Shown here: positions 24,957-34,888 of the stretch, one piece after another
Layout: every line of letters begins with the position of its first letter
Position numbering within the stretch: the first letter of the stretch is position 1
Assembly (NCBI RefSeq): GCF_030373445.1
Contig: NZ_JAUCYU010000001.1
Span: 434,001-498,000 of the forward strand
DNA length: 64,000 nucleotides
DNA from: Roseovarius sp.
Lineage (GTDB): Bacteria; Pseudomonadota; Alphaproteobacteria; Rhodobacterales; Rhodobacteraceae
Reading direction: 5' to 3'
The notes under the pieces: model-generated
The model's input: only the letters and a program-made list of their open reading frames with translations
Databases searched by the model: none
What the model was told of the DNA's origin: nothing
Position numbers and translations under genes: made by a program

Positions 24957-25835
24957 ATGCCGCTTGACGCAGACCAACCCACAGACATGTCACGGGCCGC
25001 GATGAAAGCAGAGTTGCTTGACGCGGAAACCGAGCTGAGCCTTGCCTATGCGTGGCGCGACCAGCGCGACGAGGCCGCGCTGCACCGTCTGATCACCGCC
25101 TACATGCGCCTCGCGATTTCGATGGCTGCCAAGTACCGCCGTTACGGCGCCTCGATGAACGACCTGATCCAGGAAGCCGGGCTGGGCCTGATGAAGGCGG
25201 CCGACAAGTTCGACCCCGATCGCGGCGTGCGGTTCTCCACCTATGCCGTATGGTGGATCAAGGCTTCCATCCAGGATTACGTCATGCGCAACTGGTCGAT
25301 GGTGCGCACCGGCTCGACCAGCAGCCAGAAATCCCTGTTCTTCAACATGCGTCGGGTCCAGGCCCGGATCGAGCGCGAGGCTCTGGCCCGCGGCGAAGAG
25401 CTTGACGGCCACCAGCTGCGCGAGATGATCGCGCACGAGGTCGGCGTGCCGCTGCGTGATGTCGAGATGATGGAAGGCCGCCTGTCGGGCACCGATTTCT
25501 CGCTCAACGCCACCCAGTCGACCGAAGAGGAAGGCCGCGAGTGGATCGACACGATCGAGGATGACGGCGCCCGCGGCGACGAGCTGGTCGAGAAGGATCA
25601 CGACAACGTCGCCCTGCGCCTGTGGCTCGGCGACGCGATGTCACGGCTCAATGATCGGGAACGCTTCATCGTCCGCGAGCGCAAGCTGCGCGACGACCCC
25701 CGCACCCTGGAAAGCCTCGGCACCGAGCTGAGCCTAAGCAAGGAGCGCGTCCGCCAGCTCGAGGCGGCGGCGTTCCAGAAAATGCGCAAGCACCTTGAAC
25801 GTCATGGCTCGGAGGTGCAGAACCTTCTCGTATGA
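24957..25835 (+). CDS. rpoH: RpoH-family sigma factor, RpoHII type
   Basis: 292 residues with sigma regions 2 (YMRLAISMAAKYRRYGASMN, then FSTYAVWWIKASIQDYVMRN), the heat-shock-sigma box region (TSSQKSLFFNMRRVQARIER) and region 4 (LSKERVRQLEAAAFQKMRK). It lacks the NRYLxEIRKFPLL start of RpoHI proteins and carries the SLNATQSTEEEGREW segment of RpoHII. In Rhodobacter, RpoHII is driven by RpoE and controls the singlet-oxygen and oxidative-stress regulon. Start ATG 24957 follows AGGGGGAATATT; an upstream in-frame start would add 18 residues. Its stop overlaps the next gene. Confidence 0.9.
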   Translation: MPLDADQPTDMSRAAMKAELLDAETELSLAYAWRDQRDEAALHRLITAYMRLAISMAAKYRRYGASMNDLIQEAGLGLMKAADKFDPDRGVRFSTYAVWWIKASIQDYVMRNWSMVRTGSTSSQKSLFFNMRRVQARIEREALARGEELDGHQLREMIAHEVGVPLRDVEMMEGRLSGTDFSLNATQSTEEEGREWIDTIEDDGARGDELVEKDHDNVALRLWLGDAMSRLNDRERFIVRERKLRDDPRTLESLGTELSLSKERVRQLEAAAFQKMRKHLERHGSEVQNLLV

Positions 25836-26596
25836 GAAGCCTTGCATTCGCGATATTTTCGACGCTGTCCTGTGCCGCATCGGCGCAGGACATTTCCGTT
25901 CTGGGCGAGGTGCACGACAACCCGGCCCACCACGCGGCCCAGGCCGAGCGGGTGGCCGCCATCGCCCCCGCCGCCCTTGTCTTCGAGATGCTGACGCCGG
26001 AACAGGCGGCGCGCGTCACGCCCGACCTTCGCGATGACCCGGAAGCGCTGGCCAGGGCGCTCGACTGGGACAACAGCGGCTGGCCCGATTTCGCGATGTA
26101 CTACCCCATCTTCGCCGCCGCCCCCGCGGCCCGCGTCTACGGCGCCGGTGTCGGGCGGGACGAGGCGCGCGCCGCGATGGAGGGCGGCTTCGACGGCCCG
26201 ATGGGCGGCGAGGCCGCGCGCTTCGGCCTCGACCAGCCCCTGCCCGAGCATCAGCAGGAGGCCCGTGAAGCCCTGCAGATGGAAGCCCATTGCAACGCCA
26301 TCCCCGAGGAGATGCTGCCCGGCATGGTCCGCATCCAGAGGCTGCGCGACGCCATGCTCGCCCGCACCGCCCTTCTGGCGCACGAGGAGTCCGGCGGCCC
26401 GGTCGTGGTGATCACCGGCAACGGCCATGCCCGCCGCGACTGGGGCATGCCCGCCCTTCTGGCCCTCGCCGCGCCGGAGCTCGACCTGCACGTGGTCGGC
26501 CAGACCGAGAACGAGATGCCGCTGGTCGGCGGCTTCGACGAGGTGCTCTCGGCCCCGCCGGCCCAGCGCGACGACCCCTGCGCCGCCTTCCGATAG
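25832..26596 (+). CDS. ChaN family exported protein
   Basis: 254 residues. An N-terminal signal peptide (MRSLAFAIFSTLSCAASAQ) is followed by the ChaN/EreA-like domain: ISVLGEVHDNPAHHAAQ carries the conserved Glu and His pair, and VVITGNGHARRDWGMP carries the distal His. ChaN of Campylobacter is a heme-binding outer-membrane lipoprotein; no lipobox cysteine is clear here, so it may be free in the periplasm. It overlaps rpoH by four bases and so should be co-expressed with the stress sigma factor. Confidence 0.82.
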   Translation: MRSLAFAIFSTLSCAASAQDISVLGEVHDNPAHHAAQAERVAAIAPAALVFEMLTPEQAARVTPDLRDDPEALARALDWDNSGWPDFAMYYPIFAAAPAARVYGAGVGRDEARAAMEGGFDGPMGGEAARFGLDQPLPEHQQEAREALQMEAHCNAIPEEMLPGMVRIQRLRDAMLARTALLAHEESGGPVVVITGNGHARRDWGMPALLALAAPELDLHVVGQTENEMPLVGGFDEVLSAPPAQRDDPCAAFR

Positions 26597-26660
26597 GGCG
26601 CTCTTGTATCGCCATGGGGCAGACCCTACTGTCGGGCTGACAGGAACACCGGGGGTTCGG

Positions 26661-27854
26661 ATGCTTGCTGGAAAACGCATTCTGCTGATCATCGGCGGCG
26701 GCATCGCCGCCTACAAGGCGCTCGACCTGACCCGCCGCCTGCGCGAACGCGGCGCATCGGTCACCCCGGTGCTGACCCGCGCGGCCGAGGAATTCGTCAC
26801 GCCCCTGTCGGTCTCCGCGCTGGCGGGCCGAAAGGTCTTCCGCGACCTCTTCGACCTCACCGACGAGGCCGAGATGGGCCATATCGAACTCAGCCGCAGC
26901 GCCGACCTGATCGTCGTGGCGCCCGCCACCGCCGACCTGATGGCGAAGATGGCGACGGGGCAGGCCGACGACCTTGCCTCGACCCTGCTTCTGGCCACCG
27001 ATACCCCCGTGCTGGTGGCTCCAGCCATGAACGTACGCATGTGGGAACATGCCGCGACCCAGCGCAACATCGCCACGCTGAAGGGTGACGGCATCGCCTT
27101 TGTCGGCCCCAACGACGGCGACATGGCCTGTGGCGAATACGGGCCCGGTCGGATGGCCGAACCACTGGAGATCGTGTCGGCCGCGCAGGCCCGCCTTGGC
27201 GCCGGGCCGCTGGCGGGCAAGCGGGTGCTCGTCACCTCCGGCCCCACGCACGAGCCGATCGACCCGGTGCGCTACATCGCCAACCGCTCCTCGGGCGCCC
27301 AGGGCACCGCCATCGCCCGCGCGCTGTCCGGCCTCGGCGCCGAGGTGGTGTTCGTAACCGGCCCCGCCGACATTCCACCCCCCGAAGGCGTCGAGGTGGT
27401 GCGCGTGGGCTCCGCCCGCGAGATGCTCGAGGCGACACAGGCCGCCCTGCCCGCCGATGCCGCCGTCTTCGCCGCCGCCGTGGCCGACTGGCGCGTCAAG
27501 AGCGCCTCGGACAGGAAGCTGAAGAAGACAAAGGGCGGCATGCCCGCGCTCGAGTTCGAGGAGAACCCCGACATCCTCGCCACCGTCTCGGGCATGGAAA
27601 GCGGCCGCCCCGCGCTCGTGGTGGGCTTCGCCGCCGAAACCGACGACGTGATCGACAACGCCACCGCCAAGCGCCAGCGCAAGGGCTGCGACTGGATCCT
27701 CGCCAACGACGTGAGCCCCGCCACCGGCATCATGGGCGGGCAGGAGAACGCCGTGACGCTGATCACCGCCGACGGCGCGGAGGAATGGCCGCGCATGACC
27801 AAGGCACAGGTCGCCGACCGGCTGGCACAAAAGATCGCCGATGCGCTGGCCTGA
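26661..27854 (+). CDS. coaBC: Bifunctional phosphopantothenoylcysteine decarboxylase/synthase
   Basis: 397 residues. The CoaC flavoprotein half (residues about 1-185) starts KRILLIIGGGIAAYKALDL and contains the PAMNVRMW substrate loop and DMACGEYGPGRM with its catalytic Cys. The CoaB half starts at GKRVLVTSGPTHEPIDPVRY and includes NRSSGAQG and the KLKK loop. Together they make 4'-phosphopantetheine from 4'-phosphopantothenate for coenzyme A. A weak promoter-like pair (TTGTAT 26604, TACTGT 26627) lies upstream. Confidence 0.95.
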   Translation: MLAGKRILLIIGGGIAAYKALDLTRRLRERGASVTPVLTRAAEEFVTPLSVSALAGRKVFRDLFDLTDEAEMGHIELSRSADLIVVAPATADLMAKMATGQADDLASTLLLATDTPVLVAPAMNVRMWEHAATQRNIATLKGDGIAFVGPNDGDMACGEYGPGRMAEPLEIVSAAQARLGAGPLAGKRVLVTSGPTHEPIDPVRYIANRSSGAQGTAIARALSGLGAEVVFVTGPADIPPPEGVEVVRVGSAREMLEATQAALPADAAVFAAAVADWRVKSASDRKLKKTKGGMPALEFEENPDILATVSGMESGRPALVVGFAAETDDVIDNATAKRQRKGCDWILANDVSPATGIMGGQENAVTLITADGAEEWPRMTKAQVADRLAQKIADALA

Positions 27855-27865
27855 CCGGCAGGACG

Positions 27866-27900
27866 CCTCCGGCGGGAGTATTTTCGGAAAGATGAAAGAG
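27866..27900. repeat. Short intergenic repeat with GAGTATTTTCGG core
   Basis: Between coaBC and dut. The core CGGGAGTATTTTCGGAAAG reappears inverted at 43090-43112 and, diverged, at 44512-44526 and 6210-6236. It belongs to the same intergenic repeat family as those hairpin blocks but lacks their stems. Confidence 0.6.
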
Positions 27901-27905
27901 CGGGC

Positions 27906-28361
27906 ATGGTGACAGTCAGGTTTGTCTGGGAAGAAGGCGCGGACCAGTCGCTTGGCCTGCCGTCCTATGAAAGCGCCGGCGCCGCGGGGGCCGACCTGCG
28001 CGCCAACTTCCCCGAACGCGGCGCCGTCGACCTTGCCCCGGGCACGCGCGTGCTGGTGCCCACCGGGCTCCGGCTGGCGATCCCCGAAGGCTACGAGGTG
28101 CAGGTCCGCCCGCGCTCGGGGCTGGCGCTCAAGCACGGGATCACCCTGCCCAACAGCCCCGGCACCATCGACAGCGATTATCGTGGCCCGCTCGGCGTGA
28201 TCGTGATGAACGCGGGGCAGGAGCCGTTCCGCATCGAGCACGGCATGCGCATCGCCCAGATGGTGGTGGCGCCCGTGGTGACGGCGGCATTCGAACTGGC
28301 CGACAGCCTCGACGACACCTCCCGCGGGGCGGGCGGGTTCGGCTCCACCGGGGCCGGCTGA
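27906..28361 (+). CDS. dut: dUTP diphosphatase
   Basis: 151 residues, the usual trimeric dUTPase length. All five motifs can be seen, including AGADLRA (1), [10 protein letters not shown] (2), [12 protein letters not shown] (3), RIAQMVV (4) and the C-terminal GFGSTG (5). It cleaves dUTP to dUMP, lowering uracil in DNA and feeding thymidylate synthesis. Its stop overlaps the moeB start by one base (TGATG). Confidence 0.97.
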   Translation: MVTVRFVWEEGADQSLGLPSYESAGAAGADLRANFPERGAVDLAPGTRVLVPTGLRLAIPEGYEVQVRPRSGLALKHGITLPNSPGTIDSDYRGPLGVIVMNAGQEPFRIEHGMRIAQMVVAPVVTAAFELADSLDDTSRGAGGFGSTGAG

Positions 28362-29407
28362 TGCTGCTGGTGCTGGTCATCGCGGCGGCGCTCTGGGGAT
28401 TGGGCGCGATGCTCGGCACGCCGCACCGGCTGCGCTGGGGCATGATCCTGATGCTGTGGCTCGGGGTCATCCTGCTGCACCTGGTCCTGCCCGATGGTCA
28501 CCCGCTTCGGCTGGCGACCGGGGAAAGCCCGGCGCTGTGGCTGCTGCTGGCCGGCTTCGTGGCGCTGGTGCTGGTCTATCGCAAGGGGCTGCGCGCCCTG
28601 CGGCAGAAGGCGGAAGGCACAGCCGAGCCCGAGCGCAAGGGCCTCTTCTCCGAGGCCGAGCTCGACCGTTACGCCCGCCATATCGTCCTGCGGGAAATCG
28701 GCGGGCCGGGGCAGAAGCGGCTCAAGGAGGCGCGCGTGCTGGTGATCGGCGCGGGCGGCCTCGGCTCCCCGGCGCTGCTCTACCTCGCCGCCGGGGGCGT
28801 CGGCACCATCGGGGTGATTGACGATGACCTCGTCGAGAATTCCAACCTCCAGCGGCAGGTGATCCACCGCGACGCCGATATCGGCCGGCCCAAGGCCCAT
28901 TCCGCCGCCGACGCGATGCGCGCGCAGAACCCCAACGTGGTGGTGCGCCCCTATCACCGCAAGCTGACCCAAGACATCGCCGCCGGGCTCTTTGCCGAGT
29001 ATGACCTGATCCTCGACGGCACCGACAATTTCGAAACCCGCTACCTGTCGAACGCCACGGCGCACGCCACCGGCAAGCCGCTGATCTCCGGCGCCCTGTC
29101 GCAATGGGAGGGTCAACTGAGCGTGTTCGACACGGCCAAAGGCACCCCCTGCTACCAGTGCATCTTCCCCGAGGCGCCCGCCGCCGAACTGGCCCCCAGC
29201 TGTGCCGAGGCCGGGGTGCTGGGGCCGCTGCCCGGCGTGCTGGGCACGATGATGGCGGCCGAGGCGATCAAGGTCATCACCGGCGCCGGCACGCCGCTGC
29301 GGGGCGAAATGCTGATCCACGACGCGCTCTTCGGCGAGACCCGCAAGATCGGCCTCTCCCGCCGTGCCGACTGCCCGGTCTGCGGCACCCCGGCGAAAGG
29401 CGCCTGA
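28361..29407 (+). CDS. moeB: MoeB/ThiF-type adenylyltransferase with membrane anchor
   Basis: 348 residues. Residues about 98-345 are a standard E1-like domain: RYARHIVLREIGGPGQ, the ATP loop VIGAGGLGSPALLYLAAGG, ENSNLQRQ, DGTDNFETR, and zinc cysteines CYQC and CPVC. MoeB adenylates the C-terminal glycine of MoaD for molybdopterin synthesis; ThiF and HesA do the like for ThiS. The first 90 residues are unusual: about three hydrophobic helices (near 3-18, 27-45 and 58-73), predicting a membrane-tethered enzyme. Coupled to dut by a one-base overlap. No moaD or thiS lies near, so the acceptor is uncertain. Confidence 0.88.
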   Translation: MLLVLVIAAALWGLGAMLGTPHRLRWGMILMLWLGVILLHLVLPDGHPLRLATGESPALWLLLAGFVALVLVYRKGLRALRQKAEGTAEPERKGLFSEAELDRYARHIVLREIGGPGQKRLKEARVLVIGAGGLGSPALLYLAAGGVGTIGVIDDDLVENSNLQRQVIHRDADIGRPKAHSAADAMRAQNPNVVVRPYHRKLTQDIAAGLFAEYDLILDGTDNFETRYLSNATAHATGKPLISGALSQWEGQLSVFDTAKGTPCYQCIFPEAPAAELAPSCAEAGVLGPLPGVLGTMMAAEAIKVITGAGTPLRGEMLIHDALFGETRKIGLSRRADCPVCGTPAKGA

Positions 29408-29484
29408 CGCCCTCACTTCTGCGCCACGTGCCATTGCCGAACCGGGTCGAACTGCCTAGCTTCCCCTCAAAGGAGAGATGTCCC

Positions 29485-31497
29485 ATGACGAATCCGTTGC
29501 TGGACGACTGGTCCACCCCCCACGAAATCGCCCCCTTCGACCGGATCGAGGACGCGCATTTCGCCCCCGCCTTCGAAACCGCCCTGACCGAGGCCCGGGC
29601 CGAGATCGCGGCGATCGCCGACAACCCCGCACAGCCCGACTTCGCCAACACGATCGAGGCGCTGGAACGGGCGGGCAAACCGCTCAGCCGGGTGCTCTCG
29701 GTGTTCTTCAGCGTGGCCGGGGCCGATACCAATCCCAAGCGGCAGGAATTGCAGCGCGCCTTCAGCCCCAGGCTCGCCGCCTATTCCTCCGAGGTCTACG
29801 CCAACAAGCCGCTCTTCCAGCGCATCGAGACCCTCTGGGACAAACGCGACACGCTCGACCTCACACCCGAGCAGGACCGCCTGCTCTACCTCACCCGCCG
29901 CCGGTTCATCCGCGCCGGCGCCGCGCTCGAAGGGGCCGAGGAAGCCCGCATGCGGGATATCATGTCGCGGCTGGCCGAGCTGGGCACCGCCTTCACGCAG
30001 AACCTGCTGGCCGACGAGGCGGGCTGGCACATGGTGCTGGCCGAGGACGAGCTTGAGGGCCTGCCCGATTTCCTGGTCCGCGCCGCCCGCGAGGCGGGCC
30101 AGGAGAAGGGCGAAGACGGGCCGGTGATCACCCTGTCACGCTCGCTGATCGTGCCGTTCCTGCAATTCTCGCCCCGCCGCGACCTGCGGGAAAAGGCGTT
30201 CCGCGCCTGGGAAGCCCGTGGCGCCAACGGGGGCGAGACCGACAACCGCGCCATCGCCGCCGAAATCCTGCAGCTGCGCGAGGAACGCGCCCGCCTGCTG
30301 GGCTATGACAGCTTCGCCGCCTACAAGCTCGAAACCGAGATGGCCAAGACGCCGGAGGCGGTGAAAACCCTGCTGAACGACGTCTGGACCCCGGCCAAGG
30401 CACAGGCCGAGGCCGATGCCGCCGTGCTGACCGACATGATGCAGCGCGACGGCGTGAACGGCCCGCTCGAGCCGTGGGACTGGCGCTACTACGCCGAGAA
30501 GCGGCGCAAGGCCGAGCATGATCTCGACGAGGCCGCGCTGAAACCCTACCTCCAGCTCGACCGGATGATCGAGGCGGCCTTCGCCTGCGCCAACCGCCTG
30601 TTCGGGCTGGAATTCGCGCGGCTCGACGTGCCGCTCTATCACCCCGACTGCCGGGCATGGGAGGTCACCCGCAACGGCCGCCACGTGGCGGTGTTCATCG
30701 GCGATTACTTCGCCCGCGCCTCCAAGCGCTCGGGCGCGTGGTGCAGCGCCATGCGCGGCCAGGCGAAGTTCCCCGAGGAGCAGGGCACCGTCGTCATCAA
30801 CGTCTGCAACTTCGCCAAGGGCAACCCCGCGCTGCTGAGCTACGACGACGCCCGCACGCTGTTTCACGAGTTCGGCCACGCCCTCCACCAGATGCTCTCG
30901 AACGTGACCTACGAATCGCTCTCGGGCACCAACGTCGCCCGCGATTTCGTCGAACTGCCCAGCCAGCTTTACGAGCACTGGCTGGAGGTGCCCCGCGTGC
31001 TCGAGGAATTCGCCACCCATGCCGACACGGGCGAGGCGATGCCGAAGGAGATGCTCGACAAGGTGCTCGAGGCCGCGAATTTCGACATGGGCTTCCAGAC
31101 GGTGGAATACGTGGCCTCCGCCATGGTCGACCTGGCATTCCATGAGGGCACAGCCCCCGCCGACCCGATGGCGAAACAGGCCGAGGTGCTGGCGGAGCTG
31201 GGGATGCCCCACGCCATCACCATGCGCCACGCCACGCCGCATTTCGCCCATGTCTTCGCCGGCGACGGCTATTCCAGCGGCTATTACAGCTACATGTGGT
31301 CCGAGGTGATGGATGCAGACGCGTTCGAGGCGTTCCGCGAGGCGGGCGACGCCTTCGATACCGAGACCGCGAAATCGCTGGAGGAGAACATCCTCTCGAC
31401 CGGCGGCTCGCGCGAGGCCGAGGCGCTCTACACCTCCTTCCGGGGCCGGATGCCCGGCGTCGAAGCGCTGCTCAAGGGCCGGGGGCTCGCGGCATGA
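29485..31497 (+). CDS. dcp: M3 family peptidyl-dipeptidase
   Basis: 670 residues, the length of Dcp/oligopeptidase A. The zinc motif is HEFGH at residues 461-465, with the downstream glutamate in a conserved [18 protein letters not shown] context. The N-terminus has no export signal, so it is cytoplasmic and trims short peptides after proteolysis. AAGGAGAG precedes the ATG. The stop overlaps rppH (ATGA). Separating Dcp (dipeptide release) from PrlC is not possible with certainty. Confidence 0.92.
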   Translation: MTNPLLDDWSTPHEIAPFDRIEDAHFAPAFETALTEARAEIAAIADNPAQPDFANTIEALERAGKPLSRVLSVFFSVAGADTNPKRQELQRAFSPRLAAYSSEVYANKPLFQRIETLWDKRDTLDLTPEQDRLLYLTRRRFIRAGAALEGAEEARMRDIMSRLAELGTAFTQNLLADEAGWHMVLAEDELEGLPDFLVRAAREAGQEKGEDGPVITLSRSLIVPFLQFSPRRDLREKAFRAWEARGANGGETDNRAIAAEILQLREERARLLGYDSFAAYKLETEMAKTPEAVKTLLNDVWTPAKAQAEADAAVLTDMMQRDGVNGPLEPWDWRYYAEKRRKAEHDLDEAALKPYLQLDRMIEAAFACANRLFGLEFARLDVPLYHPDCRAWEVTRNGRHVAVFIGDYFARASKRSGAWCSAMRGQAKFPEEQGTVVINVCNFAKGNPALLSYDDARTLFHEFGHALHQMLSNVTYESLSGTNVARDFVELPSQLYEHWLEVPRVLEEFATHADTGEAMPKEMLDKVLEAANFDMGFQTVEYVASAMVDLAFHEGTAPADPMAKQAEVLAELGMPHAITMRHATPHFAHVFAGDGYSSGYYSYMWSEVMDADAFEAFREAGDAFDTETAKSLEENILSTGGSREAEALYTSFRGRMPGVEALLKGRGLAA

Positions 31498-31976
31498 GTG
31501 AGGACACGAAAGACGACCTGCCCTATCGCCCCTGCGTCGGCGTGATGCTCGCCAACACCGCCGGAGAGGTCTTCGTCGGCCAGCGGATCGACAACGAAGG
31601 CCCCGCCTGGCAGATGCCCCAGGGCGGTGTCGATGAAGACGAGGACCCCCAGCGCGCCGCCCTGCGCGAGCTGTGGGAGGAGACCGGCGTCATGCCCTCG
31701 CTCGTCAAGGTCGAGGCGGAGACGAAGGACTGGATCTCCTACGACCTCCCGCCCGAGATCGCCGGGCGCATCTGGGGCGGCAAGTTCCGCGGCCAGTCGC
31801 AGAAATGGTTCCTCCTGCGCTTCCAGGGCAGCGACAGCGATATCAACATCGCCACGCAACACCCGGAGTTTTCCGAGTGGCGCTGGCTTCCGCCGGAAGA
31901 GCTGGTCGACGCGATCGTGCCCTTCAAGCGCGAGGTCTATCAAAAGGTTCTGAAAGAATTCGGAGACCGGCTATGA
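31494..31976 (+). CDS. rppH: RNA 5'-pyrophosphohydrolase
   Basis: 160 residues with a complete Nudix box (Gly44, Glu50, Arg58-Glu59, Glu62-Glu63, Gly65). The RppH/IalA-type N-terminus [11 protein letters not shown] and the [13 protein letters not shown] loop set it apart from other Nudix families. RppH removes pyrophosphate from 5' ends of mRNA and so starts RNase E decay. ATGA overlaps join it both to the peptidase before it and to the secreted protein after it. Confidence 0.94.
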   Translation: MSEDTKDDLPYRPCVGVMLANTAGEVFVGQRIDNEGPAWQMPQGGVDEDEDPQRAALRELWEETGVMPSLVKVEAETKDWISYDLPPEIAGRIWGGKFRGQSQKWFLLRFQGSDSDINIATQHPEFSEWRWLPPEELVDAIVPFKREVYQKVLKEFGDRL

Positions 31977-32467
31977 CACTCCATCGCACCCTTGCCCCCG
32001 CCGCCCTCGCGGCACTGCTTGCCGGCCCCGCGCTGGCGCTGAGTTGCATGGCCCCCGACGCCGCCCGCAGCTACCAGCAGGCCGACGCGGCCGAGGAGCG
32101 CTACATCGTGGTCCATGGCACGCTGACCTTCGATGACACCAGGCTCCCCAAGACTGACCTGCAGGACCAGGGCTCGATCCCGGAAAGCACCCCCCTGCCG
32201 GCACAGCTCACCGGCATGTCCCTGTCGGCCGACGGTTTCACCACGCCCTTCGACAAGCCCCTCACGCTCGACGTGCGGTGCTTCGGCCCGTGGTGCGCCG
32301 GCGGCACCTCGGGGATCGAGGTGCTGGGTTTCGTCGAACTGCGCGAGAGCGGCCCGGTCCTGACACTCGACCCCTGTTCCAGCATGACCATCCCGGACCC
32401 GAGCGAGCAGATGCTGAACCAGGTGATCGGCTGCATGAAGGGCGAGGGCTGCGAGCCGGTGCAGTAG
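31973..32467 (+). CDS. Small exported protein, unknown function
   Basis: 164 residues with a clear signal peptide ([22 protein letters not shown]), then a mature part with several cysteines: [26 protein letters not shown] and IGCMKGEGC. The even number suggests disulfides in the periplasm. I recognise no family. Start overlaps the rppH stop. Confidence 0.75.
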   Translation: MTLHRTLAPAALAALLAGPALALSCMAPDAARSYQQADAAEERYIVVHGTLTFDDTRLPKTDLQDQGSIPESTPLPAQLTGMSLSADGFTTPFDKPLTLDVRCFGPWCAGGTSGIEVLGFVELRESGPVLTLDPCSSMTIPDPSEQMLNQVIGCMKGEGCEPVQ

Positions 32468-32540
32468 CCACGCGCGCCGATAATCTCTTGATACCGGGCC
32501 CCGATGCGGGGATAACCCGGCCCCAGCAAGGGACCACGGG

Positions 32541-33404
32541 ATGAAGACACGAGAGATGAACCGCGACTGGATCGCCACCGCCAGAACCCTCAGCGAGGCG
32601 TTGCCCTACCTTCAGCGCTATGACGGCGCCATCGTCGTCATCAAGCTGGGCGGCCATGCCATGGGCAGCGACGAGGCCATGGAAACCTTTGCCCGCGACG
32701 TGGTGCTGATGCGTCAGGTGGGGGTGAACCCGGTGATCGTCCACGGCGGCGGGCCGATGATCAACGAGATGCTCGAGAAGCTCCAGATCAAGTCGGATTT
32801 CGTCAACGGCAAGCGGGTGACCGACGAGGCCACCATGGAAGTGGTCGAGATGGTCCTCTCGGGCCGCGTCAACAAGCGCATCGTGCAGGCCATCAATCGG
32901 CAGGGCGGCAAGGCCGTGGGCCTGTCGGGCAAGGATGCCAACCTGATCACCTGCGATCCGGCCGACCCGGCGCTGGGGCTGGTGGGCGACCCCACCGAGG
33001 TCGACCCCTCGATCCTGCGCACGCTCTTCGGCGACGACACGATCCCGGTGATCGCGCCGCTGGGCGGCGGCCGCAACGGCGAGACCTACAACATCAACGG
33101 CGACACCGCCGCCGGGGCCATCGCCGCCGCGCTCAAGGCCGACCGCCTGCTGCTGCTGACGGATGTGGACGGGGTGAAGGATACCGAGGGCAACGTGCTC
33201 ACCGAACTCACCGCCAGCCAGATCCACGACATGATCCGCGAAGGCGTGATCGGCGGCGGCATGATCCCCAAGACGGAAACCGCGCTGAACGCCATCGAGG
33301 GCGGCGTACGGGCAGTGGTGATCATCGACGGGCGCGCGCCCAACGCCGTGCTGCTGGAGCTTTTCACCGAACACGGCGCCGGCTCTCTCATCCGCAAGGG
33401 CTGA
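32541..33404 (+). CDS. argB: Acetylglutamate kinase
   Basis: 287 residues. Catalytic and binding motifs are [36 protein letters not shown] and [13 protein letters not shown]. It performs the second step of arginine synthesis and is often the arginine-controlled step. It begins at ATG 32541 with GGGACCACGGG upstream. No other arg genes are adjacent. Confidence 0.97.
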   Translation: MKTREMNRDWIATARTLSEALPYLQRYDGAIVVIKLGGHAMGSDEAMETFARDVVLMRQVGVNPVIVHGGGPMINEMLEKLQIKSDFVNGKRVTDEATMEVVEMVLSGRVNKRIVQAINRQGGKAVGLSGKDANLITCDPADPALGLVGDPTEVDPSILRTLFGDDTIPVIAPLGGGRNGETYNINGDTAAGAIAAALKADRLLLLTDVDGVKDTEGNVLTELTASQIHDMIREGVIGGGMIPKTETALNAIEGGVRAVVIIDGRAPNAVLLELFTEHGAGSLIRKG

Positions 33405-33464
33405 TCACGCGAATGCCATCCGGGGATGCTTGCCAGCGCCCGGATTTGGCTTAGGCTCCGGCCC

Positions 33465-34259
33465 ATGGAAAACGAAACCCTCATCCGGCTGTCGGTGTTT
33501 CTCGGACTCTTCCTGCTCTTCGCGGGGATCGAGACGCTGGCACCCCGGCGCCCCCGGCTTCAGCCGCGCGGCACGCGCTGGCTGACCAACTGGGGCATCG
33601 TGATCCTCGACACGCTCGCGCTACGGGCCCTGGCGCTCGCCCTGCCGCTTCTTGCGGTAGGCGCCGCGCTCGATGCCGAGGCCCAGGGCTGGGGGCTGAT
33701 GAACGGCGTCGGCTGGCCCTACTGGGTCAAGGTCGCCCTGACCGTGCTGATCTTCGACTTCGCCATCTGGGCCCAGCACCTGATCACCCACAAGGTGCCG
33801 GTGCTCTGGCGGTTTCACCGGGTCCACCATGCCGACCGCGATATCGACGTCAGCACCGCCATCCGCTTTCACCCGGTCGAGATCGCCCTCTCGATGCTGC
33901 TGAAGATCGGCCTCGTCTACCTGCTCGGCCCGCCCGCGCTGGGGGTGATCCTGTTCGAGATCGTGCTGAACGGCACCGCCATGTTCAACCATGCCAACAT
34001 GCGCCTGCCGCTGGGGCTCGACGCGCTCCTGCGCAAGCTGATGGTCACGCCCGACATGCACCGCGTCCACCACTCCATCCACCGGCGCGAGCATGACGCT
34101 AATTACGGCTTCGCCCTGTCGGTCTGGGACAGGCTGTTCGGCACCTACATTGCACAGCCCGACAAGGGGCATGACGGGATGACCGTGGGGCTGGAATGGC
34201 AGGATGACCGGCCCTCGAAGCTGGGCTGGTCGCTCGGCCTGCCGTTTCAACGCAAATGA
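33465..34259 (+). CDS. Sterol desaturase/fatty acid hydroxylase family membrane protein
   Basis: 264 residues, about five hydrophobic helices. The histidine clusters of the diiron family are present as HLITH, HRVHHADR and, near the C-terminus, HRVHHSIHR. These enzymes hydroxylate or desaturate lipid acyl chains or carotenoids at the membrane with O2. The product in this organism is unknown. It ends by overlapping the next gene (ATGA). Confidence 0.88.
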   Translation: MENETLIRLSVFLGLFLLFAGIETLAPRRPRLQPRGTRWLTNWGIVILDTLALRALALALPLLAVGAALDAEAQGWGLMNGVGWPYWVKVALTVLIFDFAIWAQHLITHKVPVLWRFHRVHHADRDIDVSTAIRFHPVEIALSMLLKIGLVYLLGPPALGVILFEIVLNGTAMFNHANMRLPLGLDALLRKLMVTPDMHRVHHSIHRREHDANYGFALSVWDRLFGTYIAQPDKGHDGMTVGLEWQDDRPSKLGWSLGLPFQRK

Positions 34260-34888
34260 AGCTGGCCGAGATAGCATCCGCCGCCACGGAACGGCAACTC
34301 GGCGTGATGGGCGTGGTGCAGGACGACCTGCCCGAGGGCGTCGCATCGCTCGTGCTGCTCGGCCCGCTGGAGCCCGGCTTCTGGCCCGCCTTCACCGCGT
34401 CTCCGGAATATCTCGACGGCGCGCCCGACCCGCTCGACCGCTGGTCGCACCGGGTGATCACCGGCATGGCAGAGGCCCTGAACGCCACCCCCTTCTTCCC
34501 CTTCGGCGGCCCGCCCTACCAGCCCTTCATCGCCTGGGCCAAGGCCAGCGGCCGGGCGCATTCCTCGCCCGTGGGCCTGCTGGTCCATGACACGGCGGGG
34601 CTGATGATCTCCTATCGCGGCGCCCTCGGCTTCGCCGATCGCATCGACGCCCCCGCACCGCCCCCCAGCCCCTGCGAGAGCTGCGAGACCCGCCCCTGTC
34701 TCACCGCCTGCCCGGTCGACGCCTTCGCCAGCGGCAGCTATGACGTCGCCGCCTGCAAGGCCGACCTCGACCGCCCCGGAAATGACTGCATGACCCGTGG
34801 CTGCGCCGTCCGCCGCGCTTGCCCCGTCAGCCAGGGCCATGGCAGGCTCGAGGCGCAATCCGCCTTTCACATGAGGGCTTTCCGATGA
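34256..34888 (+). CDS. Ferredoxin-like iron-sulfur protein
   Basis: 210 residues. The N-terminal 135 residues resemble the front half of small QueG-like proteins. The C-terminus has CESCETRPCLTACPVDAF, then CKADL, NDCMTRGC and ACPVSQG: eight cysteines arranged like a two-cluster [4Fe-4S] ferredoxin, with CP ends. Role unknown. It overlaps both neighbours by four bases, suggesting a four-gene unit with the desaturase-like and SixA-like genes. Confidence 0.78.
   Translation: MKLAEIASAATERQLGVMGVVQDDLPEGVASLVLLGPLEPGFWPAFTASPEYLDGAPDPLDRWSHRVITGMAEALNATPFFPFGGPPYQPFIAWAKASGRAHSSPVGLLVHDTAGLMISYRGALGFADRIDAPAPPPSPCESCETRPCLTACPVDAFASGSYDVAACKADLDRPGNDCMTRGCAVRRACPVSQGHGRLEAQSAFHMRAFR

Noticed and set aside
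26604..26632. TTGTAT-N17-TACTGT as the coaBC promoter
   Set aside because: Only weak agreement with sigma-70 boxes; kept as a remark in the gene entry, not as a feature.
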